A stretch of 64,000 bases of DNA from CAZHDI01 sp964531285 (lineage in GTDB: Bacteria; Pseudomonadota; Alphaproteobacteria; JAJFIK01): the NCBI GenBank assembly GCA_964531285.1, contig CAZHDI010000005.1, positions 1-64,000 of the forward strand. The letters are read 5' to 3'. Positions 9,753-18,527 of this stretch are shown piece by piece; the stretch's first letter is position 1, and every line of letters starts with the position of its first letter. The notes below the pieces were generated by a model that saw only the letters and a program-made list of their open reading frames with translations, had not been told where the DNA came from and ran no database searches. The position numbers and the translations under genes are program-made.

Positions 9753-10718
9753 ATGTGGCGAATCGGAGCGCAGGGCATGGCGGAAGACGGTCGCGCGGCA
9801 CGCAATTTGATTGCTGGAGCTGCCCTGGTCTGGTCGGCCCTGAAACCGGCGCCGGCCCGATCGGGCAGCGACGGCGGATCCGGCTGCACGCTGACACCGG
9901 CCGCGTCCTTGGTTTTGATCCTGGCCGGTCTGCCGGTCCAGGCCGAGGCCGCGATTCCCGACGCGGCCCTGACGCTCTATGCCCAAGGAGCCTATCTCGA
10001 TGCCGCAGCGCTTGCCGGCGACACCGCCATGCGGGATCGCGATGGCATGGCCGCGGCATTCGCCGCCCGGGCCCGGCTGGCCCAAATCACCGTCGCGCCT
10101 TTCGCCGGGGATGCCGGCCGTATTCTCGAGACAGCTGAGAGCGATGCGCGCCGTGCCGTGGACCTTGCGCCCGATTTGCCCGAAGGTCATCTCCAGCTCG
10201 CCATCGCCCTGGGGTACAAGGCGCGGCGCTCCGGCTCCATCGCGGCCCATGTCCAGGGCCTCGCGACGCAAGCTCGCGAGCATATCGACATCGCGCTCGG
10301 TCTGGACCCGGACAATCCGTTTGCCCATGCGGTGCTCGGCGGCTGGCATCTGGAAATCGTGACCCGCGCCGGCGCCTCGCTGGCGGGCCTTCTTTATGAT
10401 GCGTCCCTCGAGGCCGGCGAAGCCGCCTTTGCCCGCGCCCGCGCCCTCGACCCCAAAACGGTGCTCTTCGATGTGCAATATGCCGTCGCTCTCCTCTCGC
10501 TCGACCCCCGAGCCCACGGGGACGCGGCCGAGGCGGCCATCGCCACCGCGTTGCGCAAATCCCCGGCGGATGCGCTCGAGACCTTTATGCTCGATATGGC
10601 GGCCGATTTGCGGGCACTGATCGACCGGGGGCGGATCACCGCCGTTACGGAGCGTATCGCCCGGTTTCAAGGGATCCGTGTGCAGAGCACGAGCGCGTTT
10701 CCCGAATCGACCCGGTGA
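9753..10718 (+). CDS. TPR-type periplasmic or membrane-anchored protein
   Basis: A 321-residue protein without a named family that I can assign. The stretch TLTPAASLVLILAGLPVQAEA (residues about 46-66) looks like a signal peptide core with an Ala-rich cleavage site, followed by helical repeats of TPR kind, for example AESDARRAVDLAPDLPEGHLQLA and REHIDIALGLDPDNPFAHAVLGGWH. The true start is unclear: ATG 9753 and ATG 9777 both lie far ahead of the hydrophobic core, leaving an unusually long N-terminal region of about 40 residues. Its last 74 bases overlap the 3' end of the convergent HTH gene. Confidence 0.65.
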   Translation: MWRIGAQGMAEDGRAARNLIAGAALVWSALKPAPARSGSDGGSGCTLTPAASLVLILAGLPVQAEAAIPDAALTLYAQGAYLDAAALAGDTAMRDRDGMAAAFAARARLAQITVAPFAGDAGRILETAESDARRAVDLAPDLPEGHLQLAIALGYKARRSGSIAAHVQGLATQAREHIDIALGLDPDNPFAHAVLGGWHLEIVTRAGASLAGLLYDASLEAGEAAFARARALDPKTVLFDVQYAVALLSLDPRAHGDAAEAAIATALRKSPADALETFMLDMAADLRALIDRGRITAVTERIARFQGIRVQSTSAFPESTR

Positions 10719-10989
10719 ACCCGGTCTCACCTTCATCGGCCCGGGCTGTGTCGAGTGCGGGCAAAAACCGGTGCCACGGCGTGGACGTGGCATTCAGCGC
10801 CTTGGCCAGACTTTCCGTGGACGGCCAGCGCGGTTTTCCATTCGCACCGATGCGCTTGCACGGATTGAACGTGGTCGGATCGAGCCCGGCCCGGCGGGCC
10901 AGCGCCGACGGACTGAGGCCGTGGCGCGCCGCCAGGGCATCGATGGCCGCCCAAACCGCTTCATGCGACACCGCTCCTTGCGACACCAT
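10645..10989 (-). CDS. HTH regulator, N-terminal half only (S24-type domain missing)
   Basis: A 114-residue frame whose first 72 residues match the helix-turn-helix half of a LexA/C1-like regulator common in Alphaproteobacteria: AVWAAIDALAARHG, SPSALARRAGLDPTTF, then RWPSTESLAKALNAT. In the family as I know it this is followed by a linker and an S24 peptidase domain, giving about 210 residues. Here the sequence departs right after the HTH, continues for about 40 unrelated residues and stops inside the antisense of the TPR gene. It could be a natural short form or a decayed gene. It is divergent from the DUF952-pyrD operon. Confidence 0.7.
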   Translation of the reverse strand: MVSQGAVSHEAVWAAIDALAARHGLSPSALARRAGLDPTTFNPCKRIGANGKPRWPSTESLAKALNATSTPWHRFLPALDTARADEGETGFTGSIRETRSCSAHGSLETGRYAP

Positions 10990-11164
10990 GTCCGTCTCTC
11001 CTTCCAGTGCTGACCCGCTGCTTGGGCAATACCCGCATTCCGTTTCCGGCGGTTTTTCGCTACACCCTCACGGGGACCATCGAGTCGCCTGAAGCTGCGT
11101 CTTTAGCGTGTGTTCCCGTAAAGCATCAACGAAAAGTATTCTAACTGCCTTGGAATTGGATGCA

Positions 11165-11542
11165 ATGGAAAAATTCAGCAACCAAGAGTTGGTTTTCAAG
11201 ATCCTGTCCCGGACGGAGTGGACCGCGGCGGAGGCCGTCGGGCGCTTCGAGGGCTCGGCGGTGGATCATGCGGATGGCTTCATCCATTTCTCGGGCGCCG
11301 ATCAGGTCGCCGAAACCGCAGCGCGGCATTTCGCAGGACAGGACGATCTCGTGTTGCTGAGCGTCGCGGCGGATGCGCTCGGCACGGCCCTGAAATGGGA
11401 GCCCTCGCGCGGCGGCGCGCTGTTCCCCCATCTTTATGGTCCTCTCGATCTGACGGCCGTGCGCCGGGTGGATCCGCTCCCTCTGGGGACGGACGGTGTG
11501 CATAGGCTCCCCAGCGATCTCATCCAAGGACGGACGCCATGA
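11165..11542 (+). CDS. DUF952 family protein
   Basis: A 125-residue small cytoplasmic protein of the DUF952 family (PF06108), whose function is not established. Diagnostic stretches are FKILSRTEW, DGFIHFSGADQV, TAARHFAGQDDLVLL and the FPHLYGPLDL segment near the end. ATG 11165 gives the usual family N-terminus; a longer frame begins upstream but its extra residues are not family-like. Its stop overlaps the pyrD start by four bases, so the two are translated together, an arrangement common in Alphaproteobacteria. Confidence 0.85.
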   Translation: MEKFSNQELVFKILSRTEWTAAEAVGRFEGSAVDHADGFIHFSGADQVAETAARHFAGQDDLVLLSVAADALGTALKWEPSRGGALFPHLYGPLDLTAVRRVDPLPLGTDGVHRLPSDLIQGRTP

Positions 11543-12633
11543 TCATGACCCGGCTGTTTCCCCTGCTGCGCGCGGGCCTGTTCGCCTTCGATGCCGAGAC
11601 CGCCCATGGCCTCACCATCCGTATGCTGAAGGCCGGGTTAGGGCCGCGTGTCCGGCGCGCCGATCCGGCTCTGAGCCAGGATCTGTTCGGGTTGAGCTTT
11701 CCCAATCCGCTCGGGCTCGCGGCGGGCTTCGACAAGAATGCCGAGGTGCCCGATGCGATGCTCGGTCTGGGACTCGGGTTTACCGAATGCGGCACGGTCA
11801 CTCCGCGCCCTCAGGCCGGGAACCCGCGCCCGCGCATGTTCCGCCTCGAGAGCGACCGGGCGGTGATCAACCGGCTGGGGTTCAACAATGAAGGGCTGGA
11901 GGCGGCCGCTGCGCGCCTGGAGGCCCGCCGGGACCGGGCCGGCATTGTCGGCGCGAATATCGGCGCCAACAAGGATACCGCCGACAAAGCCGCCGATTAT
12001 GTAGCGTGCCTGGAACGGCTTTATCCTCTGGCGGATTATTTTACGGTCAATGTCTCCTCGCCCAACACGCCGGGTCTGCGCGATCTTCAGGCCCGCGATG
12101 CGCTCGATGATCTCATCGCGCGGTTGATCGAGGCCCGCGTGGGGCTGGCCGGATCGGCATCGCCCAAACCGCTGTTGCTTAAGGTCGCGCCCGATCTGGG
12201 TCCCGGTCAGGCCGAAGACATCGTATCGGTGGCCCTGGCACGGGGCGTCGATGGTCTGATCGTCAGCAACACGACGATTGCGCGCCCCGCCGGCTTGCAG
12301 AGCGAGGCGCGGGACGAGGCGGGCGGCCTGTCCGGCGTCCCGCTGTTCGAACCGTCGACCGACGTCCTGCGGACCTTCTACCGGCTGACCGGCGGGCATT
12401 TGCCGTTGGTCGGCGTCGGCGGCGTGTCATCCGCCGATCAGGCTTATGCCAAGATCCGGGCCGGCGCCTCCCTGGTGCAACTTTATACGGGTCTCGTCTA
12501 TGGCGGACCCGGATTGATCCCAGGCATTCTTGACGGTCTCGCGGCTCGTCTGGCAGCGGATGGTTTCGCGCGGATCGCCGAAGCCGTCGGGGCCGATCAC
12601 GAAGCATCGATGGAGCGCGCGAGAGCCGGATAA
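11539..12633 (+). CDS. pyrD: Dihydroorotate dehydrogenase (quinone), class 2
   Basis: Oxidises dihydroorotate to orotate with quinone as acceptor, the fourth step of pyrimidine synthesis, at the inner membrane face. The 364-residue length and N-terminal amphipathic helix region (RLFPLLRAGLF) mark the membrane-associated class 2. FMN and substrate motifs are present: NPLGLAAGFDKNAE, the INRLGFNNEG loop, VNVSSPNTPGLR with the catalytic Ser, and GVGGVSSADQAY. It overlaps the DUF952 gene by 4 bp and the convergent MATE gene by 37 bp at its 3' end, so no terminator fits between them. Confidence 0.97.
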   Translation: MIMTRLFPLLRAGLFAFDAETAHGLTIRMLKAGLGPRVRRADPALSQDLFGLSFPNPLGLAAGFDKNAEVPDAMLGLGLGFTECGTVTPRPQAGNPRPRMFRLESDRAVINRLGFNNEGLEAAAARLEARRDRAGIVGANIGANKDTADKAADYVACLERLYPLADYFTVNVSSPNTPGLRDLQARDALDDLIARLIEARVGLAGSASPKPLLLKVAPDLGPGQAEDIVSVALARGVDGLIVSNTTIARPAGLQSEARDEAGGLSGVPLFEPSTDVLRTFYRLTGGHLPLVGVGGVSSADQAYAKIRAGASLVQLYTGLVYGGPGLIPGILDGLAARLAADGFARIAEAVGADHEASMERARAG

Positions 12634-13946
12634 CGCGCGGCCAAGGTGATCCCGCGCGCCGCGAACAGGGTCAGGAACGCGATCCACAGGCCGGTGTTGC
12701 CGAAATCCTGCATGGCCCACCACACCAGGGCGAAGGCCGCAAAGGATACGAGCATGGCATTGCGCATGTCGCGGCTGCGGGTGGCGCCGATAAAGATGCC
12801 GTCGAACTGAAAGCACCACACGCCCAAGATTGGATGCAGGGCGGCGAACGGCAGATAGGCCAGCGCGGCGGCGCGCACGGTCTCGATATCGGTCAGCCCT
12901 CGGATGACCAGTGGGCCAAGCGCGATGAATGCCAGACTCAGCGCCGCGGCATTCGCGACCGCCAGTTCGAACGACAGCCGGACGGTGCGGTTGAGCGTGG
13001 ACCGGTTCTTGGCCCCGACCGCCCGCCCCACAAGACCTTCCGCCGCAATGGCCCAACCGTCGAGGAAGAACGCGCTGAAGGCCAGAAACTGCATCAGGAC
13101 ATGATTGCCGGCCAGGGTGACCGGGCCGAGCCGCGAGCCGATCGCGGTGAACCAGGCAAAGGCGCTGATCAACAGGGCGGTGCGGATGAAAATATCCCGG
13201 TTGACGGCGAGGGTCTGGAGCAGCGCCGCCGGGTCCACGATCCGGGTCCAGGTCAGCCGGGCGTGGGCCCGCCCCTCGAAATGACCGGCCATCCGCCGGC
13301 GGAACAGCCAGATCGCAAGCCCCAGGGTCAGCCATTCGGCGATCAAGGTCCCGAGCGCCACCCCGGCCACATCGAGTTTCAGGCCCAGGACGAACACCAT
13401 ATTCAGAATGATGTTGGTGATGTTCAGGAACAATTGCAGCACCAGGACCGGACGGCTGTCCTGGGCGCCGATGAACCAGCCCAGCAGGGCGAAAGTGGCG
13501 ACGACCGCAGGGGTGCCCCAGATGCGGATGTCGAAATAGGTCCGGGCCATCTGTGCCACCTCGCCCTCGGCGGCGAAGAGCAGCAGCGCCCCGGCGAGGA
13601 TCGCCCCTTGCGCGGCCAGGGCCAGAACGCTGACCGCGGCGGCCAGAAGCAGGGCGCGCGCGAGGATCGCCTTGAGCTCCGTGCCGTCATCCGCGCCGTA
13701 AGCCTGGGCGACCATGCCGGTCGTGCCCATGCGCAGGAAGCCCAGTCCCCAGAACAGCATGTTGAAGAGTTGCGCGCCGATGGCGATGGCGGCGAGGGAC
13801 GCGGTGGTGCCGACATTGCCGATCACGGCGGTGTCCGCGAGCCCCAGCAGCGGGATCGAGATATTGGCGACCATGATCGGCCAGGCCAGGTGCCACACCG
13901 AGCGCCGGGTCACGGTCTCCCGGCTCACCGGCGGGGCCCCGGTCAT
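12597..13946 (-). CDS. MATE family efflux transporter (DinF-like)
   Basis: A 449-residue inner membrane protein with about 12 hydrophobic segments, of the multidrug and toxin extrusion family, which exports cationic or other organic compounds in exchange for Na+ or H+. The N-terminal WHLAWPIMVANISIPLLGLADTAVIG block with the Asp of the DinF branch is clear, as is the related second half with FSAFFLDGWAIAAEGLVG. Its ATG overlaps the stop of the thioesterase upstream by four bases, so it belongs to a three-gene operon with two hotdog thioesterases. Substrate unknown; the context hints at an acyl or aromatic compound, which is inference. Confidence 0.92.
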   Translation of the reverse strand: MTGAPPVSRETVTRRSVWHLAWPIMVANISIPLLGLADTAVIGNVGTTASLAAIAIGAQLFNMLFWGLGFLRMGTTGMVAQAYGADDGTELKAILARALLLAAAVSVLALAAQGAILAGALLLFAAEGEVAQMARTYFDIRIWGTPAVVATFALLGWFIGAQDSRPVLVLQLFLNITNIILNMVFVLGLKLDVAGVALGTLIAEWLTLGLAIWLFRRRMAGHFEGRAHARLTWTRIVDPAALLQTLAVNRDIFIRTALLISAFAWFTAIGSRLGPVTLAGNHVLMQFLAFSAFFLDGWAIAAEGLVGRAVGAKNRSTLNRTVRLSFELAVANAAALSLAFIALGPLVIRGLTDIETVRAAALAYLPFAALHPILGVWCFQFDGIFIGATRSRDMRNAMLVSFAAFALVWWAMQDFGNTGLWIAFLTLFAARGITLAARYPALARSIDAS

Positions 13947-14425
13947 GCCTCGCCATTGCGCGGCGTCAGGAGAAAATGGCCATGCAAGGCGGCGATAGGC
14001 CGGTCGGGATCGTCCTGCCAGGCCTGGGCGCGGACATTGGCCACCCGCCGCCCGAGCTTGGTGACGAGCGCGCGGGCATAGGTTTCGACCGGTTTGCCCG
14101 AGCGCAGATAATCGACCGAGATATTGACCGGCTTGGGCAGGGTCTCGGTCTCGATGGCCGCCAGCAGTTGGACGATGGCCGCCGTTTCCAGAAATGCGCC
14201 GATCACCCCGCCATGCAGCGCGGGGAGTATGGGATTGCCGATCAGCATATCCTGGAACGGCAGCACCGCGGTCAATTCGCCTCCGTGCTTGTCGATCCGC
14301 ACACCGATGAAGTCGGCATAGGGAATGCTGCGGATCACCCGGCCCAGCGCCTCACGGGTCGCCTCGGGGCCGAGGCCGGTCAGATCCAGGGTTGTGGCGG
14401 CGGTATCGGACATGGGCTGTCTCAC
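13943..14425 (-). CDS. PaaI-type hotdog thioesterase
   Basis: A 160-residue acyl-CoA thioesterase of the 4HBT/PaaI group, hydrolysing CoA thioesters in the cytoplasm. The active-site helix region reads ALHGGVIGAFLETA; the position usually held by Asp in PaaI is Glu here. VNISVDYLRSGKPV is the typical central strand. Start ATG 14425 overlaps the upstream thioesterase stop by four bases (a second Met follows at residue 5), and its own stop overlaps the MATE start by four bases. Confidence 0.88.
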   Translation of the reverse strand: MRQPMSDTAATTLDLTGLGPEATREALGRVIRSIPYADFIGVRIDKHGGELTAVLPFQDMLIGNPILPALHGGVIGAFLETAAIVQLLAAIETETLPKPVNISVDYLRSGKPVETYARALVTKLGRRVANVRAQAWQDDPDRPIAALHGHFLLTPRNGEA

Positions 14426-14898
14426 CCCAACATGAAGGCGCCGGTCGATGTGGCGATGGGATCGTCCCCATCGAGATTGTAAGCGGTGCCGTGCACAAAG
14501 GCGATGGTCCGCGTCCGTTTGATGCAGTGGGCATGGGCATAGATCGGCTGCTCCGGCGTGGCCGGGCGCATGTAATCGATCCGCAGATCCAGGGTCGCGG
14601 TGTTCGTCAGGCGGTCCATCGCGGCGAAAACGGCCATGCCCGAGACATTGTCCAGGATCGTGGTGATCACACCGCCATGGATCACGCCGGTTTGCGGGTT
14701 GCCGACCAGGCGCGCATCGAACGGCACTCGCACGACCGCATTGGACGCCCAGATGGCTTCCATGGTCATGCCGATCGCCTGCACATGGGGAATGGCGCCC
14801 ATCATCGCATCGCGCAGGGCGGCATAGTCCTCGGCAAGCGGCGCGGGCGGACGCGGCGCATCGCGCACGCCGGCGGGGAGGGGCGGATCCTGGCTCAT
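14422..14898 (-). CDS. PaaI-type hotdog thioesterase
   Basis: A 158-residue PaaI/4HBT protein, paralogous to its downstream neighbour. The catalytic motif is TGVIHGGVITTILDN with the His-Gly-Gly and the Asp in the standard places; LDLRIDYMRPA is the usual core strand. I placed the start at ATG 14898 (MSQDPPLP); a longer open frame extends upstream but is Arg/Pro-rich and unlike the family. First gene of the operon thioesterase-thioesterase-MATE; divergent from the flavin monooxygenase gene with 200 bases between starts. Confidence 0.9.
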   Translation of the reverse strand: MSQDPPLPAGVRDAPRPPAPLAEDYAALRDAMMGAIPHVQAIGMTMEAIWASNAVVRVPFDARLVGNPQTGVIHGGVITTILDNVSGMAVFAAMDRLTNTATLDLRIDYMRPATPEQPIYAHAHCIKRTRTIAFVHGTAYNLDGDDPIATSTGAFMLG

Positions 14899-15098
14899 GG
14901 ACCCGTTATGCCCCAGCCCGGTGCGGTGCGCCAAGCCTTTCCAGGCTGCCCCAACGTCGCCGGGGTGGCCACCGGTGCGCGCCGCCGGGACGGGCGGGCG
15001 GCGCTTGACGGATGGCCGGTGCCCCTTACGCTGGACTGTCGATGACAAACAGGCGGCAGCCCAGGCAGGCCGCCGCCAAGCGAAGGAGCGTTGGAGCC

Positions 15099-16505
15099 AT
15101 GGCCCGCAAGCAGACCACTGCGCCATTGCCGCATCTGTGCATCATCGGGGCCGGGTGCAGCGGGTTCACGACCGCCAAGGCGCTCAAAGACCGCGGTCTG
15201 ACCTTCGACATGTTCGAGATGAGCGATCAGATCGGCGGCAATTGGGTCTACAAGAATAAGAACGGCGTATCGGCCTGCTATCAGTCGCTCCATATCGACA
15301 CCTCGAAATACCGCCTGGCCTTCGAGGATTATCCCATCCCGGAGGATTTCCCGGACTTTCCGCATCACAGCCAGCTTCTGGCCTATATGAACGATTATGT
15401 GGACCACTTCGGTCTGCGCGAGGCGATCTCCTTCAACACGACGGTTGAGCACTGTACGCGCCGCGACGACGGACGTTGGACCGTCCGTATTCGAACGGAA
15501 GGCCAACCGCCCCGGGAGCGGGTCTATGACGGCGTGTTCGTGTGCAACGGCCATCACTGGTCCGCGCGTTGGCCGGAGCCGGCCTTTCCGGGGGCGGACC
15601 GGTTCGAGGGCGTGCAAATGCACAGCCATGACTATCTGACGCCGTTCGAGCCCGTGGACATGCGCGACAAGGCCATTGTCGTGGTCGGCATGGGCAATTC
15701 GGCCATGGACATCGCCTCGGAATTGAGCCAGAAGCCGCTCGGCAAGGTCCTTTATCTGTCCGCGCGGCGGGGCGTTTACATCTTTCCCAAATACATCAAC
15801 GGCGTGCCGGCGGATAAGAACCCGGCCCCCGCTTGGATGCCGGCCAGTTGGCGGCGCAAGCTCGCCGCGCGGATCCTGGAGAAGACGGTCGGCAGGATGG
15901 AGGATTTCGGCCTGCCCAAGCCGGATCACGCACCGCTCGAAGCGCATCCGTCCGTGTCCGGCGAGATCCTCACCCGGCTCGGCTGCGGCGACATTATCCC
16001 CAAGCCCAATATCGCGGAAATCGGTGCGCGGACGGTCCGTTTCGAGGACGGGTCGGAAGTCGAGGCCGATGTGATCATCTACGCCACCGGCTATAACATC
16101 CGCTTTCCCTTCCTGGACGAGTCCCTCGTCGGTCTGGAGAACAATCACATCAAGCTGTTCAAGCGCGTGTTCCGTCCCGACATGCCGAATCTTTTCTTCA
16201 TGGGGCTGGCCCAGCCGCTGCCGACCCTGGTGAATTTCGCCGAGCAGCAGGCGCGCTGGCTCGCGGCCTATCTGGTGGGCGAGTATCACCTGCCGGACGA
16301 AGACGCGATGTGGCGGGCCATCGAAGAGGACGAGGAACGCTTCCTCGGCCATTTCTATCGATCGGCCCGGCACACCATGCAGGTCGATTTCGACGATTAT
16401 GTCCGTGACCTGAGAAAAGAATGGCGCCAGGGCACGCGCCGGGCCCGCAGGGCTGGGCATGCCTTGCCCGTGCCGGGCCGTGCCGATACGGAAACGGCGG
16501 CCTGA
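15099..16505 (+). CDS. Flavin-containing monooxygenase (FMO/BVMO type)
   Basis: A 468-residue class B flavoprotein monooxygenase that uses FAD, NADPH and O2 to oxygenate N, S or carbonyl carbon. Near the N-terminus is the FAD-binding GAGCSG, and mid-protein the NADPH-binding VGMGNSAMD. The fingerprint F-x-G-x-x-x-H-x-x-x-Y is read as FEGVQMHSHDY. The late ATGY motif (YATGYN) is present. ATG 15099 has GAAGGAG about ten bases ahead. It is followed by a TetR gene and a quinone oxidoreductase on the same strand, which suggests a regulated oxidation of some small molecule; the substrate cannot be read. Confidence 0.93.
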   Translation: MARKQTTAPLPHLCIIGAGCSGFTTAKALKDRGLTFDMFEMSDQIGGNWVYKNKNGVSACYQSLHIDTSKYRLAFEDYPIPEDFPDFPHHSQLLAYMNDYVDHFGLREAISFNTTVEHCTRRDDGRWTVRIRTEGQPPRERVYDGVFVCNGHHWSARWPEPAFPGADRFEGVQMHSHDYLTPFEPVDMRDKAIVVVGMGNSAMDIASELSQKPLGKVLYLSARRGVYIFPKYINGVPADKNPAPAWMPASWRRKLAARILEKTVGRMEDFGLPKPDHAPLEAHPSVSGEILTRLGCGDIIPKPNIAEIGARTVRFEDGSEVEADVIIYATGYNIRFPFLDESLVGLENNHIKLFKRVFRPDMPNLFFMGLAQPLPTLVNFAEQQARWLAAYLVGEYHLPDEDAMWRAIEEDEERFLGHFYRSARHTMQVDFDDYVRDLRKEWRQGTRRARRAGHALPVPGRADTETAA

Positions 16506-16619
16506 ATGCGGGTGCGCCCCGAGGGCGGCGAATGATCCATTCTCTTGGGCGCGGCCATGGAGTAGACTTATGAGACCGGGGTGCTGTCTGCCCCGGCGCG
16601 TAACCAGCGGCCCTGTTTG

Positions 16620-17270
16620 ATGTCTTCCCCGACCGATACGCTTTCCACCGCCGATCCCGCTGCCCCCCAGGGCAAGCGCGAAGCCACAAAAGCCAGCAAC
16701 CGTCAAGCCATCCTGGATGCGGCCCGCGCCGTGTTCGGCGAACTGGGCTATGGCGCGACGACCGTGCGCGACATCATCCGCCGCACCGGGCTCGCATCGG
16801 GCACGTTCTACAATTATTTCAAGTCGAAGGAGGAGGTGTTCGAGGCCCTGATGGACCAGAACGCCCTTCAGGTCCGCCCCCGATTGAGCGAAACCCGTGC
16901 TGCGGCGCAAAGCTTCGAGGATTTCGCGCGCGGGATGTTCGCGACCTTTTTCGGCTTCTGCCGGGACGATCAGAGCGCCTATGCCATGATGCGGCGCAAT
17001 GCGGGGCATTTGCGGGTGCGGGTCGATACGCCGGAGGTGGTGGCCGGGTTCGAGGAACTGCAGGCGGATCTTGAGCGCGCGATCGAGGCGGGGCTTCTGC
17101 CCCGGGTCGATGCGGGCTATCTGACAGCGGCCTTTGTCGGTGTGGCGTTCGAGATCGGCGACCGTTTGGTGTTGCGCGAAAAGATCGACGTGACCGAGGC
17201 AACCGAATTTGCCACGGCTCTCTTCATGGGCGGCATCAAGGCGCTGCCGGTGAGCGAGCCCGAGGGCTGA
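16620..17270 (+). CDS. TetR/AcrR family transcriptional regulator
   Basis: A 216-residue one-component repressor. The HTH covers residues about 20-65 (SNRQAILDAARAVFGELGY, then TVRDIIRRTGLASGTFYNYF). The C-terminal part, residues 70-216, is the helical ligand and dimer domain. I chose ATG 16620 over an upstream GTG at 16581, which would add 13 unlikely residues; no strong ribosome binding site supports either. It sits between the monooxygenase and the quinone oxidoreductase and probably controls one or both; no clear palindrome was noticed in the 114 bases ahead of it. Confidence 0.9.
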   Translation: MSSPTDTLSTADPAAPQGKREATKASNRQAILDAARAVFGELGYGATTVRDIIRRTGLASGTFYNYFKSKEEVFEALMDQNALQVRPRLSETRAAAQSFEDFARGMFATFFGFCRDDQSAYAMMRRNAGHLRVRVDTPEVVAGFEELQADLERAIEAGLLPRVDAGYLTAAFVGVAFEIGDRLVLREKIDVTEATEFATALFMGGIKALPVSEPEG

Positions 17271-17308
17271 CGATCCGGCCGTCTCACAGCGAAGCCACTG
17301 GAGATCCC

Positions 17309-18316
17309 ATGCGCGCCTTGGCCGTCATTGTTGAGACCCTCTCGGAGGATTTCTCCGGCGTCGTTATCCGTGAGACCGACGTGCCCGATCCGGGGCCCGG
17401 CGAGGTGACCATCGCCATGCGCGCCGCGTCGGTGAATTTCCCCGATGTGCTGATGACCCGGGGCGCCTATCAACTCAAACCCGATCTGCCATTTGCGCTG
17501 GGGATGGAAGGCGCGGGCGTGATTGCCAAGGCCGGCGCGGAGGTCACCGGGCTGCGCGAAGGCGATCCCGTGCTGGCCGGTACGCGCATCGGTGCCATGG
17601 CGACCTATGCGACCGTGCCGGCGGCCGCGGTGCGCGCCAAGCCGGACCGGCTGAGCTTTGCTCAGGCGGCGGCCTATCCGGCGGCCTATCTGACCGCTTA
17701 TGTGGGGCTGGTCCGCCGGGGCCATCTGGAAGCCGGTGAGACCGCGCTCATTCATGGCGCATCGGGCGGCGTCGGTCTGGCCGCGGTCGATCTTGCAAAA
17801 CTCCTGGGCGCCCATGTCATCGCAACCGGTGGCAATCCGGACAAACTCCGTGTGGTGAAGGACTACGGTGCGGACCATGTCTTGTGTTATCAAGATGCGG
17901 ACGGTGCGTTCACGGGGTTTCGCGAAGAGGTCAAGGCACTGACCGGCGGGCGCGGCGCCGACGTGATCTATGATCCGGTCGGCGGCGATGTGTTCGATGA
18001 CTCCGTGCGCTGTATCGCCTGGGGCGGACGGCTCCTCGTGATCGGCTTCGCGGGCGGACGTATTCCGACGGTCAAGGCCAATATGCCGCTCATCAAGGGA
18101 TTTTCCGTGGTCGGCGTGCGGGCTGGCGAGTATGGCCGCCGCGATCCGGTCAAGGGCGCCGAGAATATCCGGCGGATCGATGCCTGGGCCGCCGAGGGCA
18201 AGATCAATCCCTATATCTGTGCGGAAATTCCCATCGGACGTGCCATCGATGCGCTCGCCATGCTGGTCGAGCGCAGGGCAATCGGCAAGGTCGTCGTGAC
18301 GATGGATGTGGCCTGA
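17309..18316 (+). CDS. NADPH:quinone oxidoreductase family protein
   Basis: A 335-residue zinc-free medium-chain dehydrogenase/reductase of the quinone oxidoreductase branch. The N-terminal catalytic domain has NFPDVLMTRGAYQ, typical of QOR, and lacks the zinc-ligand cysteines. The Rossmann NADPH loop is HGASGGVGLAAVDLAKLLGA and the following block is ATGGNPDKLRV. It is 38 bases after the TetR stop, on the same strand, and likely in one transcript. The reaction is reduction of quinones, enones or related carbonyls; the physiological substrate is not known. Confidence 0.93.
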   Translation: MRALAVIVETLSEDFSGVVIRETDVPDPGPGEVTIAMRAASVNFPDVLMTRGAYQLKPDLPFALGMEGAGVIAKAGAEVTGLREGDPVLAGTRIGAMATYATVPAAAVRAKPDRLSFAQAAAYPAAYLTAYVGLVRRGHLEAGETALIHGASGGVGLAAVDLAKLLGAHVIATGGNPDKLRVVKDYGADHVLCYQDADGAFTGFREEVKALTGGRGADVIYDPVGGDVFDDSVRCIAWGGRLLVIGFAGGRIPTVKANMPLIKGFSVVGVRAGEYGRRDPVKGAENIRRIDAWAAEGKINPYICAEIPIGRAIDALAMLVERRAIGKVVVTMDVA

Positions 18317-18381
18317 CAGACAGTTGAAAAACCCGTCATTCCGGTCCGATCTTGAGGTATCGATTTAAAATAATCCGCATG

Positions 18382-18493
18382 CGTCATTCCTGCGAACGCG
18401 GGAATCCAGGGCTGCAAGGCGGTGCGCCGGACAGAATCGTCGAAATCGTCGCCCATGGATGCCGGAACTGCGCTGCGCTTGTCCGGCATGACG
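18382..18493. repeat. Dispersed intergenic repeat, copy 1
   Basis: A 112-bp element with near-matching ends CGTCATTCC (18382) and GGCATGACG (18485-18493) as terminal inverted repeats. Inside is a hairpin TTCCTGCG/CGCGGGAA near 18387-18404 and a perfect 8-bp pair ATGCCGGA (18459-18466) with TCCGGCAT (18482-18489). An inverted relative is at 57547-57659 and a more diverged one at 52385-52546. A lone GTCATTCCGG also occurs at 18335. Such elements are common between genes in Alphaproteobacteria. Confidence 0.75.
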
Positions 18494-18527
18494 ATTCTGG
18501 CGGAGGTCCACGTTTTCGGCACCCAGC

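Noticed and set aside
7941..10793. Minus-strand open frame of 950 codons across lysK and the TPR gene
   Set aside because: Covers two genes on the other strand and has no domain; composition shadow.
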